From Puccinellia tenuiflora (lineage: Eukaryota; Streptophyta; Magnoliopsida; Poales; Poaceae): 64,000 nucleotides of DNA. Position numbers and translations under genes: made by a program. A model generated the notes under the pieces. That model ran no database searches. It saw nothing but the letters and a program-made list of their open reading frames with translations, and was not told the DNA's origin. This document shows positions 12,377 through 25,280 of the stretch, piece by piece. How positions within the stretch are numbered: the first letter of the stretch is position 1; each line of letters opens with the position of its first letter. The stretch lies in contig QRDG01000821.1 in assembly GCA_012064385.1 (NCBI GenBank), forward strand, positions 468,496 to 532,495, given 5' to 3'.

Positions 12377-12610
12377 CGAGTTTTCCGTCTGCTGTCTTAC
12401 TACTTTACTAGTGTTGATGGATGTGCGTGGAAAGCCTCGTCTAAAGTAATGAAATGAGTTGAACTGACATCCGTTTGCTCTGCCTGTCATTGTTACTCTC
12501 TGAAAATAATTTGTGATATCATTGCCCTCAGAAAGAATATTGCATTGTCAATTGTTCCTACCCTACATGAATTACAGATGTTAAAATGTATGGACCGACG
12601 AATCTAATCA

Positions 12611-15600
12611 CTACTGATCGGCTGCAACAGCAGCTGTAGTCTGCTCCAGGATCCTCACCAGCGGCTTGATGCCACATCTCCTCGCTTCGTCGAGTGGCGT
12701 GTTCCCCCACCTGTCCCTGGCCATGACCTCGGCTCCTAGCTCCACCAGCATGCCGGCGACGAGCGGCAGGCCCTCTCCGGCGGCGACGTGGAGCGGTGTC
12801 CTCCGGTCGTAGTTCCTGCAGTTGGGGTCGATCCCAAACCTGAGAAGTCTCCTTAGTAGGTCGATCTTGCCTTCGGCAACCACCCTGCACAGGTAGCCTC
12901 CTGCGTCTTCCAGGTTCAGGGCCGCGCCGTGCGCAACCAGGAGAGAGATGATCCTGTCGTGCCCTGATTTCACCGCTTGCAGCAGAGGCGAATTCCCAAG
13001 CTTATCTACGTTTTCAGAATTCAGATGTGTTAGGCAGTGATTTTACCGTATGCCTTGAACCGTCTATGTTTAATATCTTACCTATGGTGTTGACATTGGC
13101 TCCTCGTTGGATAAGGAACCTGATGATATCTTCGTATCCTCTTGATGCAGCAACATGCTGTAAGGCAAAGGTGAGGGAAAATGTTAAGTGTTGGTCCTTT
13201 GGTTACATTACATATGCAAAGTGCATTACAACAAGTTCCTCGGCTTGATTTTTTCTATTGATTATTTTTATGTTATCTTCCAAATTTTCGTGAGAAGAAA
13301 TATGGGTCGTGTTGATTTTGAATGGAATCCTCAGATAATGTGTGAACCCTGTAATAATCTGACTGATGATTAATCTGCAGGCGTTCACGTACTAATGCGG
13401 TCCTTCCATTGTAATCCGGTTTGCTCGGATTTGCTCCTTCGCTGATCAAGCCTTTTAACCGGAACAAGTCTCCATCGTAGGCAGCAGCGTTGACTCCAAG
13501 GACCAGGTCTGCTTCTTGCTTTGCTATCAGGTATGTGATATTTGATTCCAATTGCTTCCCCTTGGACTCAGTTATTTTTCCCTGCAGAACAAATCACCAC
13601 TAAGTTTCGCGTCAAAGCACTAAAATATAATATGATTCTACTAGTAAACTAGGATGTACCTTAAGTAGGTTGCTCAGTATCTGTCTGCTATCCTTGAAGT
13701 ACATTTGCAAGATGCTAGTCAGGGACTGCTTGTCAATTCTCAAGAGGCGGCAGAGTTCGCAGACTCTAACTGTGCATGGCTGTTGAGTGTTGCAGATTAC
13801 GGCGACATCACCGATTACGTCATTGGGAAGCAGTTTTGAGATGATCGCTTCTGATCCACCTTCTCCAGACATAATCTCTTCCTGTCAGTGTACAAGGAAC
13901 ACAATAGGTGAAGGTCAGTCATACATTGCAGTTGTGTTTTCTCCTGATTTATGAAGGTTTCTTCCACAAACAAATCGTATACGTAAATCATGGTTGGTCC
14001 TAAAATTGTTAAATGCAGTGAGAAGTAGTACCAGACATCCATGTGCCACAATGTATATCTGATCCACCACAGTGCCTTGCTCCAAAATAACTTCTCCGGG
14101 GAGGAAGAATTCTTCGTGTAATTTCACAACCTGAAATTACCAATTTAGCCATTGAATTATTATATGAATAAAAACACCATAATGAGAGAACATTGCACGA
14201 ATGCACTGAATTTCTTACAATCTGGCTCAGGAAGTCCTCTGAGCATCCTTTGAACAGGTGCACTTTTGAAACCATGTCCAAGTACAGTGTCTGGGAAATG
14301 TGCAAAACAAAATGCTCAAACTAAGTCTAAAACTGCTTCAGAACATAACCAAGAGCCAAATATTCATCATCTGTATTAGATAAAATTAAACTTGACTGTA
14401 CCTTGGACCGGACAGCGACCGGTATGTCATCGACGATCCTGTCTCTCTTGTAGCTGCTCTCGTACTGCAGCAATAGATGCGCCTTCACCTGGGACCTGAT
14501 GTCGCTGCCCAGCCTGTTCCTATTCATGTACCTGGTGAGCTCCGTCATCTTGTCCCTGAACCGCTCTGTCCTGGAGCCCTTGACGATGAGCGCCGTCATG
14601 TTCCCGATCAGGTATGCACCAAGCAGCATGTCGAAGGAGACAAACACCACGATGAACACCATCTCCCTCGTGTTCACGGCATGGATATCGCCGTAACCTG
14701 CACATAATTTTTTCACGTTAGATCAAGGACTGCAACCTTGACGTTCTTTACACATTGACATTTGCATACCCACTGTTGCCATGGTAACGATGGCGAGGTA
14801 GAGGGAGGTGACATAGCGGGTGAGCAGGTCGACCTGTCTGAAGTTGATGTAGCTGTGGTCTCCCATGGTGAGGCTACCGATCCATGTGCTCCCCTCGTGC
14901 GCCGGCGGCAGTGTGGTGGCGAGGTAGTAGAAGACGCAGGCGGCGGTGTGGGTGCAGTAGAGCTCGACGGTGACCAGCTTCACGATCCGCGTGAAGAGGT
15001 AGCTGATGCGGATGTCCTTCTCCATCTTCTTGAAGAAGCCCTGGATCTTCCTCGCCCTGTACAGCCGGAGCCACACCAGGTATCTCACCATCTCCATCCT
15101 TCCTGTAAACTGATCACACAAGAAGCAACAGCGGTGCGTGTATGATTTTCCTTATTTTTTCTTTCTTTCTGATGCAGAAATGTTGTAGTTCTGGTTCTTG
15201 AGATTGTGACGTACCTTGTAGATGGCGTCCCAAGGGAAGCATCCGAGCATATCAAGACCAAAGCTGCCTTTGATGTAACTGAAAAGACAAGAACACATCA
15301 GAAATTCAGAAACATTATATTGCAGCTACTCATGTCATTCTGTCATTGTTAGTACTGAAGCTCTCACCGCAGCGCAATCCTCTGCCTGTCGTGAACCATC
15401 CTGTGGGTGTGAGGATCCCTGTAGGCGAGCAAGAAGTGGACGGCGACGTCGGCGAGGAAGATGAGCTGCACGCACTCGAGGTCCAGGAAATGCTCGGGGA
15501 GGCCACGGAAGAAGCAGAAGGCGAAGGGGGTGAAGAAGACGGAGTAGATGGACCACAGGAACATCATGTTCGACCACATCCTGTAGCATCTGCAGCAGAG

Positions 15601-15919
15601 CAGAGCAACACTGATCATCAAGAACTATGTCTGTCTAGCTTCATGCCTGAATGGCATTGCCTGGTATATACGTCTAATTGGCTCATCATTCTCATGCAGA
15701 ACTCTCTAATTTGTTGAACGCGCACACAGGGGGTCGATCTTACCTTCCATTAGGGTCTATGACAGAGCTGCCGCTATAGCAATTCATTGGGAGCCTCAAG
15801 GCACTGCTGCTGCTGCTGCTTCTCCACTTGAGCTCCAGGGAGAGCCTGCTCCCAACAGAGCCATGCAATGTGTCATCTATCTCATTCAGCTCATACTCTG
15901 CAACAATCTCCCTCTCCAT
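12611..15919 (-). CDS. SKOR/GORK-type outward K+ channel, no KHA domain
   Basis: Eleven coding exons join in frame to 716 aa, listed 5' to 3' on the minus strand: 15919-15744, 15589-15368, 15278-15215, 15109-14770, 14697-14402, 14290-14219, 14130-14032, 13881-13660, 13581-13393, 13157-13082 and 13005-12611. Membrane segments S1-S6 span about residues 60-300. S4 is basic (VRYLVWLRLYRARK) and the pore signature TMATVGYGD lies at about 263-271, split by an intron. A cyclic-nucleotide-binding-like domain follows (about 366-497, FFLPGEVILEQG). Ankyrin repeats follow (about 525-710, HVAASRGYEDI, TPLHVAAGEG, DRWGNTPLDEA). Sequence resembles SKOR, which releases K+ to the xylem, and GORK, which works in guard cells. 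The protein stops right after the ankyrin repeats. SKOR is about 828 aa and ends in a KHA domain, which is absent here. Compared with SKOR, three residues are missing at the exon 5/6 join. The gene appears intact. Confidence 0.92.
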
Positions 15920-16085
15920 TCCTTCTCCTCTCTATCCTCCTCTCGATCTATCTCTAATTTACAAGACTGTGCAGTCCAATGCAGGCACAGGATGCAACAC
16001 ACATATGTGGCCCCTGTACTGTATATATGCCACTAACTTTTTGGTTGCACAAGGGGCAATTGGGCAACAAGAATGGCACTAGCAC
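15920..16085 (-). promoter_or_regulatory. Putative TATA box and leader of K+ channel gene
   Basis: Reading the minus strand, a TATATA core (16022-16027 on +) lies about 105 bp upstream of the ATG. The leader between them is pyrimidine/GA-rich (ctctctatcctcctctcg on +). The spacing suits a plant core promoter. This is an inference from motif and position only. Confidence 0.45.
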
Positions 16086-16795
16086 TCGGTCTGAGGTGTG
16101 GCGGTTGGGGGCTTTGCCCAACTCCTATTTCACCACCTCACCTCCTATATCACCATCTTTAAATGCTTAAGGAAACCACTTGCAAAGTTGCTGCCGCTGT
16201 CGTCCATGACATCCACGGTGGAAGCTAGCAACGCCTAACAGCATGGTGCAAGCACTAGCGACGTACCACTGTGCCTAAAGAAACTAATCTGCCGCCCAAT
16301 CTGTTACACCTTTTCCCCTCTTCATGTGGTTTTAGTTCGTTCGTGCATATAACATGGTGTTATCCATCTTTGTTTTCTGCCCACAGTTAAAATTATTGCA
16401 ACTGCCTTTCTCATGCCCATAGTTGTGTATCAATCATGCATGTAGCAAAGTGCTACTGGCTTTTATCACATCATGCAGTCTAGTCACTTTAGCTTCAAGG
16501 AATAGTTCAATCACTTGTGTCGGTCAAAGATCCTACTGTTGGGATCACGTCAGCTGGACTCGGCTAGCTCACGTTGCCGCCAACAGCATTACTATGGTAA
16601 CTGCATGAGTGTTTCCACAGTTGCCCTTGGCGCTGTTTAACCAAAATTTGACCCCAATTTTGAGATGCAAATTCAGTGAACAAAGAAACTGAAATTAGAC
16701 CAACGTGCAATTCTAGATGGCCAGGTTCATATCATCCTTGTTTATAATTGAGGGCATTGTCTTCTTTTATCTGCACTACTGTAGAAGGTATTATC
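16086..16795. other. Upstream intergenic region of K+ channel gene
   Basis: No gene or element terminus recognised. The short frames here match nothing known to me. Confidence 0.3.
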
Positions 16796-17050
16796 TACTT
16801 CCCAAAATATAAGTCGCAGAAATTGTGTCCTATGAGAAAATGCTATATTCCCGACCAAGTTTATACAGAAAAGTATCAATGTCTATAACGATAAATCAAC
16901 ATTACTAGATCCATCACAAGACATTTCCATAGAGTATTGTTTGGTATTATAGATGTTGATATTTATTTATATAAACTTCTTGAGTTAAAGCTACACAAGT
17001 TTGCCTTACGATAAAAGTTACACATTTCCTATTTTGAGAAGGAGGGAGCA
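16796..17050. mobile_element. Degenerate Stowaway-like MITE
   Basis: The left end tacttcccaaaatataagtc and the right end cctattttgagaaggaggga are imperfect inverted repeats of the CTCCCTCC type, near a TA at the left edge. The interior is AT-rich and non-coding, and the copy is clearly aged. Confidence 0.6.
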
Positions 17051-18747
17051 CGAGTTTCTTTGACTCAGATGATCTTAACAAAGTCTATATAATTGGATCC
17101 CATGAGTCACGTTCTATGTAGACCTTGCCAATTTACCCCACAATTGCATATTTTAAAGAGTTTGGACCTCTCCAAACTTACCTTATTAATAGTTGCATAT
17201 TTTAGAGTTAAGGGAGACTCATATGTTCTAATACAGTAATCCTATACTTACGGATTGATTATGCTACAGAAAGACTACGAACGAATGTGGCCCGAGTTGG
17301 TTGGTTGAATTTTCACCCCTTGCCGAAAAAAGGGCCACACTTGTATTTCCACCATTGCATGTGTGAGTCCATAAGGGATTTCCGTAGAAGTTGCCCGTAG
17401 GTGTAGTATTACTCGTTCTAATACCCCTTTCTATGCACAATTATGGCATCAAGGAATGCCCCGCGCTAATAACCGATAGACATAGCATGCTTGAGTGCAT
17501 ATCGGGGTCGTACAATACGAGTTACTGGTTAACCAAAAGTCAAAACATAAACATAGATCATACACACCTTTCGGGTTGACTTAGCCTTCATATACCCTCC
17601 CTTGCATCAATCCACCTGCTCTAGCTTGTCATGATGGTGTTGCAGCTGAGCAGCAGGATGTTGTTGGAGTACAGGATAAGAAGGAGAGCATAGGGGATTC
17701 ACCCCTGCCTGCCCCTCCTGGTAGCCTATTTTGGATGAACTAGGTTTGCTGGTTCCCACCCTCCCTCCTCCCCTTCTCGGGTTGGATCGATGTCCTTCTA
17801 CGAGTGAAGTTAGAGAGAGGGATGTCCGACCGGCTTGGAGGTATATCAAGTGTAGCAAGACGGTGTTGACTATCACAATGGGAAGTAAATGGTTGGTGGG
17901 AAGTGTCGGTGTGAGCAGGGGCGGAGGCTGGAAACTTTTTAGGTGTGGGGGGTAAAAGAAAACCATTGCACTAAATTGTTAAGGAGGGCCTAAACAGTAA
18001 TACAGAATATTAGGGAGGTTTTTGCCTGAAAAAGAAGGGTGGGAACAGTAATACAGAATACATTTATAAATGCACTACATGTATGAAAGTTTATCTAGAA
18101 TAATTACATTTATAAATGTTCCCGCATTTCAAAAAAAGTAAAAAATGCAACAAAAAAAGTCCACAGGTAAGAACTTGTTCTTCAATTGTTCGTAAAGCTC
18201 GGGTTTTACAATTGATGGTGTTATAATTTAAGAACCAAAAACAATATATGATTTAAAATCAAATTTTCCTTGTTTATTTATGTTGCAAAACCTAACTTTT
18301 CTTAACCAACTTTATTCGGCTTAGATTGTCGAAGAATTAAAAGCATCTCGGCAGACAATACGGAACCCGTAAATGAAATTTCATGCAAATAAAAAGTTGA
18401 AAACTCTCTTGAGCAGGTGTGCCATCCGGCATCCCTTTGCAAGTGCTTACGTGCGTGTCATCATTCATTCTTTTTGACGAAACCTAGTCAGAGGGAGGGT
18501 AGCTCTAAATGAAGAGAGTTGATCAGTTAATAAGGAAAACTGGATCCGAAAACCATACAACGCGCGATTTTATGAAAACCGGCAAAAAACGTACATGACA
18601 AATCATGGAATATCGTTGTGCCTGAAACAAGGGCACCTAGACCCATAATCACCAGCCACACCTCGTATCCAACAATGATACACTCCCCAAAGACACACGA
18701 ACGCTCACTACTAGAGGTGCACCGCCGTGTCATCTTTCTTTCAGGAA
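17051..18747. other. Intergenic sequence left of the large Helitron
   Basis: I recognise no gene. Frames around 17607-17966 on either strand are proline- or glycine-rich and look incidental. The AT-rich part from 18000 to 18400 holds a short duplicated phrase (cagtaatacagaata at about 17995 and 18045). Confidence 0.3.
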
Positions 18748-18790
18748 CTAGTAAACGTGCACGTGTAATACATGTGTAATAATACTAAAT
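18748..18790 (-). other. Helitron 3' terminal hairpin and CTAG
   Basis: Minus-strand reading: ttacacatgtattacacgtg, then cacgttta and CTAG. The CACATGT/ACACGTG arms pair with one mismatch around an ATT loop. This is the termination signal position known for Helitrons. Confidence 0.6.
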
Positions 18791-19249
18791 ACAATATTAG
18801 TAACTCACAAAATATCAATGATTATAATTATCAAAGTAAATAAACAAATATAACAGAATCCACATGTCGATATGATAAATGAAACGGCAATACTAATTAA
18901 TCAATCGAAATTCGAAATAACACAAACAAGATTCAGCAAATGAAGCGTGTAATAATCCCCACAATAAGATTCATTATGTACTTGGACATCTGAGCCATCA
19001 ATATTTAAATTACATCAACAAAGATCAACAACAAAAAGTATCGAGTATGCTAGCAGGGTTTTTGCTGGTGCTTGAAGAAGTTTCTTCACTAATCAGTGAT
19101 GGAACTTTGAAGATATTACAGGAGCGTCTCCGTTTCCTTTCATTATTCTTTGCTGCACATATTATGGTCACCTTCAATAAATATCGGACAAGATCCAAAT
19201 ATAGTCTCATTGTTGTTCGAGTAAATAAAAAATTGGTAATGTAACAGAT
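18791..19249. other. Helitron 3' non-coding region
   Basis: AT-rich sequence between the 3' terminus and the end of the helicase reading frame. No further gene is seen. Confidence 0.4.
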
Positions 19250-22200
19250 TAAGACATACCGGCGTGAAGAAATAATAAATCCGTTTCATCCCTCCAAGAC
19301 ATCTCTGTACACAATGTTTTTTGTGCTTTTCCTGTAGGGTCTTTGTCTTTATTTGGCTTGGACAAAATCTGAGTGGTTTGTCTTGACACACCCCTTGACA
19401 ATGCAACATAAAGCTGGCCATGAGAGAACACAGGCTCGGGGAGGTAAACACCAACATTTGGAATCGTTTGACCCTAGGCTTTGTTGATGGTCATTGCAAA
19501 ACTCAACCGGATCGAGAACTGTTTCCTCTTGAACTTGAAAGGAAGTGAAATGTCCTCAGAGGGCGACAGAGGGATCCTCGGTATGAACCCTCTATTTCCA
19601 GTATGTTGTCCACCAACAATCTTGACATCGATTGCATTATCTTGGAAGGCTCTAATCACCAATCTTGTTCCATTGCACAACCCGTTGTGAGGATCGAGGT
19701 TTCGGAGAAGAATGACGGGACAATTGACTTTGAGTTTCAAAACATGCGGTGGCAGGCCATTTGGAGTGATGGTGTTTAGATAGTCAATTGTGCAGTTGTT
19801 GCGCGCATCATCCTCGACAGAGTCGAAGCTATAATATACCTTTTCTTGGCCATAAAACCTATCGATCATCTTTTTATTCAGATCGTCCACATAATCATTC
19901 TTGGTTGAAAGAATGGCACGTGCGCTCATGTAGGATCCCGATGCGGCATTCTCATGGAGCGATGAGAAGATATCTTCGATTAGCTTTTTCACTGGTTCTT
20001 CAGTGTGGGTGTAAGGAATAACAATGTCATCTGGAAGACGCACGTAATCGCCACCGATCGTCTCTTCGGTCCCATCACCAATTCTCAAGAGGTAACTGGA
20101 GAACCACGGGTCGGTTTGTGCCCTCATATTACGTGTGAGTCGTATCTTCCTAACCTTCTCCCATAAATAAGATCTCAGTAGCGTAGCGTCAGTGATCTGT
20201 GCTCTTGTCCCACGGGTCACCACGGGAAGGACTTGTCTAAAATCTCCTCTAAACACCACGACCTTCTCACCAAATGGAAAATCACTTTCCATGATATCTT
20301 GTAGGGACCTATCAAGTGTCTCCATTGTTTTACGCTTCGTCATGGCAACTTCGTCCCAGATTATCAAGGATGCCCTTTTGAGCAGCTTTCCGGTACCACT
20401 CTCCTTGGTGAAATTGCACGTGCTGGTGTCCGTGATCCTAATTGGAATTTTGAATCTGGAGTGGGTGGTGCGTCCACCAGGCATGATCGATGCTGCTATA
20501 CCGAATGTTGCTGTTGCAATGGCTATTTTCCCCAAAGAACGAACCTTAGCAAGGAGTGCTTTGTATAGATACGTCTTCCCCGTGCCACCCGGACCATCGA
20601 CAAAGAAAATTTGGCTCCTGTTGTTGACGACATGAGAGAGGATTTCATCAAAACCAGCACGTTGCTCTGTGTTAAGAGTAGTAAACATATTTACATCGTC
20701 CTTGTAAAAAATGACCGACAACTCCTCTTCAACCTCTCTATCGTCACCAATGGAATGGTCATCATAAACAGGATCCAAATCCGGTAGCCCATAACTTTCT
20801 ATATCCTTCCCCATTGAACGCATCAGATCCCTAATGTCTCTAAGGACCATCTGCTCAACTGCGGCCTGGTTGGACTGGCTACGATGGTAGTCCTCAGACA
20901 TTGCCTCAAGGTGCTTCTCCCACAAAGATCAGATTTTGGTCACCTCGCAAAACACCAGAATTGTTGCGAAAAGCCTTCTTAGAGCATATGGCATCTGGAA
21001 AGTAGCAGACTCGGTCAAGCAGTCATCAAGGGAGTTGTCGGTCTCTATGAGACCTCTTTGCTCACACGATTCTCTAAAATTCAAGCACGCCTTGCCATGG
21101 ACAAATCTCAAGTCCTCATATGATGTTGCACCTATGACATGATTCATGAGCACTCTCAGAAAGTACCTCTCACCTTCAGCAGAAGGTGCATACACAATTC
21201 TGCCGACCTGTCCCCGCCCTTTTAGTTTTCTTCTCTGCCACGTCTTCTTACCCTTGATCCATCGGTAGAATTCTGGGAACTCTTTGTACAATAAGTTCTT
21301 CGCATAAGGATCCACCTGGTTCATCTTGAAATATTCAGTGAGCATGGTACTGGAAGAAGAGGGCTGATTGATGACATCATCTAGATTATCGCCCTCTTTG
21401 AATGCAACAGTATGCATATTTTCCAAATGGAGCTGAAGTTGGAGAATAGAGGGATCTATACCGAACATTGGAAAAGCGCAAATCCTGTAGACAGACTCTT
21501 GTGGCCCCACGAATCTAGCATCCCTGTACTTTTTAATCTCATTGATTACTCCACCGTCCACATCTACTGCTGGGTCGATTGAGAATGATGCATGATCATG
21601 TCCTTTGTAGATATACTTGAATAAATATTTAACTGCCTTGATGCTGGAGCAAGCTTCAACGTTGATGTGACAATTATACCGCATAAGCAGACCAGGGTTG
21701 TAAGGGACAACCCATCTATTATCCAGCTCTGCTCCTCTAACCTTCACTACACGACCATCAAGTCTCCTCCCATAGATAGGATATGAGTCTTTCCTTGCTG
21801 CGTAGCATCACAGAACTGTCGAGGATAACGGAATCGGCATTCATCATCTATCATGCAAGCACAATGTTTCCTGAAAGCACCACATGGACCGTGTAGCATA
21901 TGCTTGACCACCAGAGTATGCAATATAGGATACCTATCCTTGTCAGGAATTTCTGCTGATATCACCTTGTCGTAGTCTTCTGGGTTTGTTAGCTTGCTAT
22001 CCGAGCGCATAATCAGAAGCATGTGCTCATGTGGCAGCCCCCTCTTTTGAAACTCAGTGACATGGACATATGCAGCAACCTGACCAAAGTATTTTTTCTT
22101 AATCAGAAGATCTTTCATACTTCACAATTTGGCCATGTATACTCTCGCCACAAGGTCAGGACGGTCTTGTGGTGTCTGCCCGGGTTCAAGCCTGGATGTA

Positions 22201-25200
22201 ATCTCCTCCCAGTGTGGGTTGCAAGTCATCGTGATGAAATAATCAAGCTTCCCATACTGCTGGACTAACGCCATCGCATCAAGAAATCTTCGTTGCATGT
22301 CTCGATCACCTCCAGGAAAAGTCCATGGTAGCACGATTCTCTTGCCAACTTGAGAACCACGTGTCTCGCCGGCATAAATGATGTCAACAACCCCCTAAGA
22401 AATAGATGAATCAATACATCATTACCAGGTAAGCAGATCCAGAATTTAATTCATGTAGAACGTTATGATACCTGATATAGATCAGCACGAATGAGCTTCT
22501 GATTCTTAGGCTTGGAGTAGAAATCAAGCCTCATGGTCTCCATCTTAATGTACATGTCGACAGCCCATTGTTGGAACGCGCGTCCACCAAACAATATAAT
22601 GTTGAAAAGTTTTTTCCTGCATTGTAGCTTGAAACAATAGTACTCCCTTGCGCTGACAAATTTTCTGGATGTTCCAACATCATCACCCTCTTCCTGGTTC
22701 TCTTCATCATCATCTAGGAAACAGTTAAAAAACGACTAATCAGTATTTACTAATGAATAAGCACGTGAAACATGTTACAAGCATCAGGACCATTACCTGC
22801 TGCATCATCTGTGTTAGATTCTACGTGTACACTTGAAGTACGATCTAGAACTTGGAAGTCCTCACCCTCGGTGCCATCCTTGTTGTTCTCTTGAACAACG
22901 GAAGGTGGTTCGTCATATGGCATCCAACGTTTCCATCCTATTTCCCCTCCCGGAAAGAACAATGGATACGCCAAAGGATCATAGCAACCATAGTATGCTC
23001 TTATAAATATAGGACGATCACCTTTGCTATGTAAGACAACTTTCCTATCAAAAGTGTTTTGTGGATCGCTCCCTTCGACCCACATCGCAGCCACCTGGGA
23101 AGCCGTGGGGGCATTGTACCTTCGTTTGTCCAGTCTTATATCTGTGTTTAGTGAAATCTTATATTCTTCTATGTTTGGAACAGAGCCCATGCTCTTAAAA
23201 ATCTGCACATACGGGTTCTTTAGTATCTCAAGAATCTTTCGTATGAGATTTATATCAAGATCTGGAGGCCGCTTTACTGTATGTTCCAAGGTTTCATCAG
23301 TATCATAGATGTAGAGTTGCAAATGTCTAGGTCCTTGACCACCAGGCACCAGATCATCTGCCTTATAATATAACGCCCCGTGTGCACAGAAGGTATATAC
23401 ACCGGTTCTCGCCGAATTGCTGACCTTCTTATCGAGGGTGACTCCAAGGCTTGTGAAAGAGAAGTGGCTGTTGAAATACCTTATGTGCTTTCTGAAATAC
23501 TTTGCATCGTCATCAACCTGACTTGTAAACAACCGGCGCAACTCTTGAGGAACTTCAGGCGTAACTATCTTGACCTTTCCTTTTCTGCAACAGAACCCCG
23601 GACCCTCATATTGAAACCTAATTGCACCACAGTGATCGCAATCTTTTACTGGTTTCAAAACATGATGCTTGCTTGGTAGATTGCGGTACACATAGTCATA
23701 AGGATCCACATTCTTGTTACTCGGAGCAACACCACTTGACACTCGCCACGAATCGAACACATCTCCTGCGAAGATATAATAGATGAATGCGTAAAATAGA
23801 TGCGCCAAATTTAATATCGGTATACATGGATATGAATAATTTTATTCAATAATTTACCTTGACCTCTATAAATCCTTGACTCCTCATCATCAGATACTAT
23901 TTGCTCCTCTTGTATGGTTTCCAAGTAATCTATGACAATATTCATGTTGAATTGGATTAATGTCATGGATACCGTTAAGATACGATCGCTTTGAAAAAAT
24001 GTAAAATAATTATTATATATTACCTTCCAATGTAGCATCTTGTTCATCCGGCTCAAAAATGTCTGTAGTATCGGATTCATCGCCTGTTTGAAGACATCAA
24101 ACCTGAGTCATACTAATTTAACACAGTGACAAATAACGTACTGCATCTTTGGGAAAAGTTGAATTGTGTTTCTATATTTGAACTGGAAATAATATGATAT
24201 ATTGAGCAGTATTGCTGACATTGAAATCCTAATAATAACCAATTTTACCTTCAATTTGCGCACCTTGTTCGGTTGGCTCAAAAATTCCAGACATATCATA
24301 TTCTTCATCACTGTTTATGTCACCTAGTAGATGCATAGAACGTAGTTTTGAAAATTGAAGAATGCGTTCGTAGAAAATTAACATGGCGATACTAAATGAT
24401 CAAACCATGAATGAATATTAATATACCTGTAAGGTTAATTGCTGATCTAGTTGTCGCAACTACATCATCATTTTGGGGGGGTGATGTCTTGGTTTCCCTA
24501 ATGCATTTCATATACTCACACTTCTTGTGCAACAATGCATTCCTCTCTTCATTTGTCATTAGTGAGTATCGTTCCCTATCACGCTGTTGTTTACTTTCAA
24601 AATAACCACGACTTCGTTTCTTCTTATAATTTGCACTTTTAACATAGCTTTCTTGCCCATGCAACCCTTCAGAACTTGATACATTTTGCAATTCTCCGAC
24701 AAATCTCATATCTCGCATGTAGGTCAAATTTCTGTGTAGCCAATCACTATCATCATCGTTTTCATCCACATATTTTCCTGCAAGCACACATAGAATGATT
24801 AAACCCTACAATCAACACCAATCTATGTAGGCACACGTGAAACAATTAAGATAGTCCATTTTTCCAAAATGAAACAGAACAGGTGTATGTACCATTTGTA
24901 TGTGTGTTGGTTATGTCGCTAAACGGGGTACGTTGTGATCCCGTTAAGGGTGTCACGGATATCTGAGACAGCTGCACGCAGTTGACATCAACGCTGGTTG
25001 CAGCCTTCTTTTTTTGTCTGGCTATACGCTGCCGCTGTAGATACTCTGCTTTTTTCTCGTCGGACAATCGAGCATACCATCCTTGACCACTCTTTCGTTT
25101 TTGACCCTGACTACTTTGATCATTAGAATTGTGCATTTGGCCCGTAAATTGGGCATTCTCACCGGAGTGCAAAGAATATGTGCCTGATTGGTTCTCCATG

Positions 25201-25280
25201 TGCGATATCCCTGCAGGTCGACATGAGAAAATATTACAGTAGTAAATTATTATGAAATTGATGCGTAAGGACTACATACC
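19250..25280 (-). pseudogene. Helitron Rep/helicase (C-terminal part of Ulp1 fusion gene)
   Basis: Exons on the minus strand run 25210-24892, about 24780-24428, four short acidic exons (24311-23860), 23765-22797, about 22694-22472, then a long terminal exon from about 22394. The N-terminal part carries repeated WYARLSDEKKAEYL-type basic motifs. The Rep part has FITMTCNPHWEEI and the HUH motif GLPHEHMLLI (His codons about 22031-22023). The Y2 motif YLFKY is at about 21627-21613. The PIF1-like helicase has Walker A GPGGTGKT (about 20595), Walker B IIWDEVAM and GDFRQVLPV. Rep nicks and rejoins DNA and the helicase unwinds it during rolling-circle transposition. Damage: in-frame stops at 22122-22124 (TGA), 20929-20931 (TGA) and 19474-19476 (TAG, in NKA*GQTIPN), and a 1-nt frameshift near 21785. 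The final helicase motif VALSRG lies beyond the last stop. The catalytic residues themselves survive. Confidence 0.9.

Noticed and set aside
14327..14716. An open frame running through intron 5 of the K+ channel gene
   Set aside because: The extension after VAVRSK has no similarity to the channel family, and a good GT donor with the next exon in phase 0 exists; the intron is merely stop-free.
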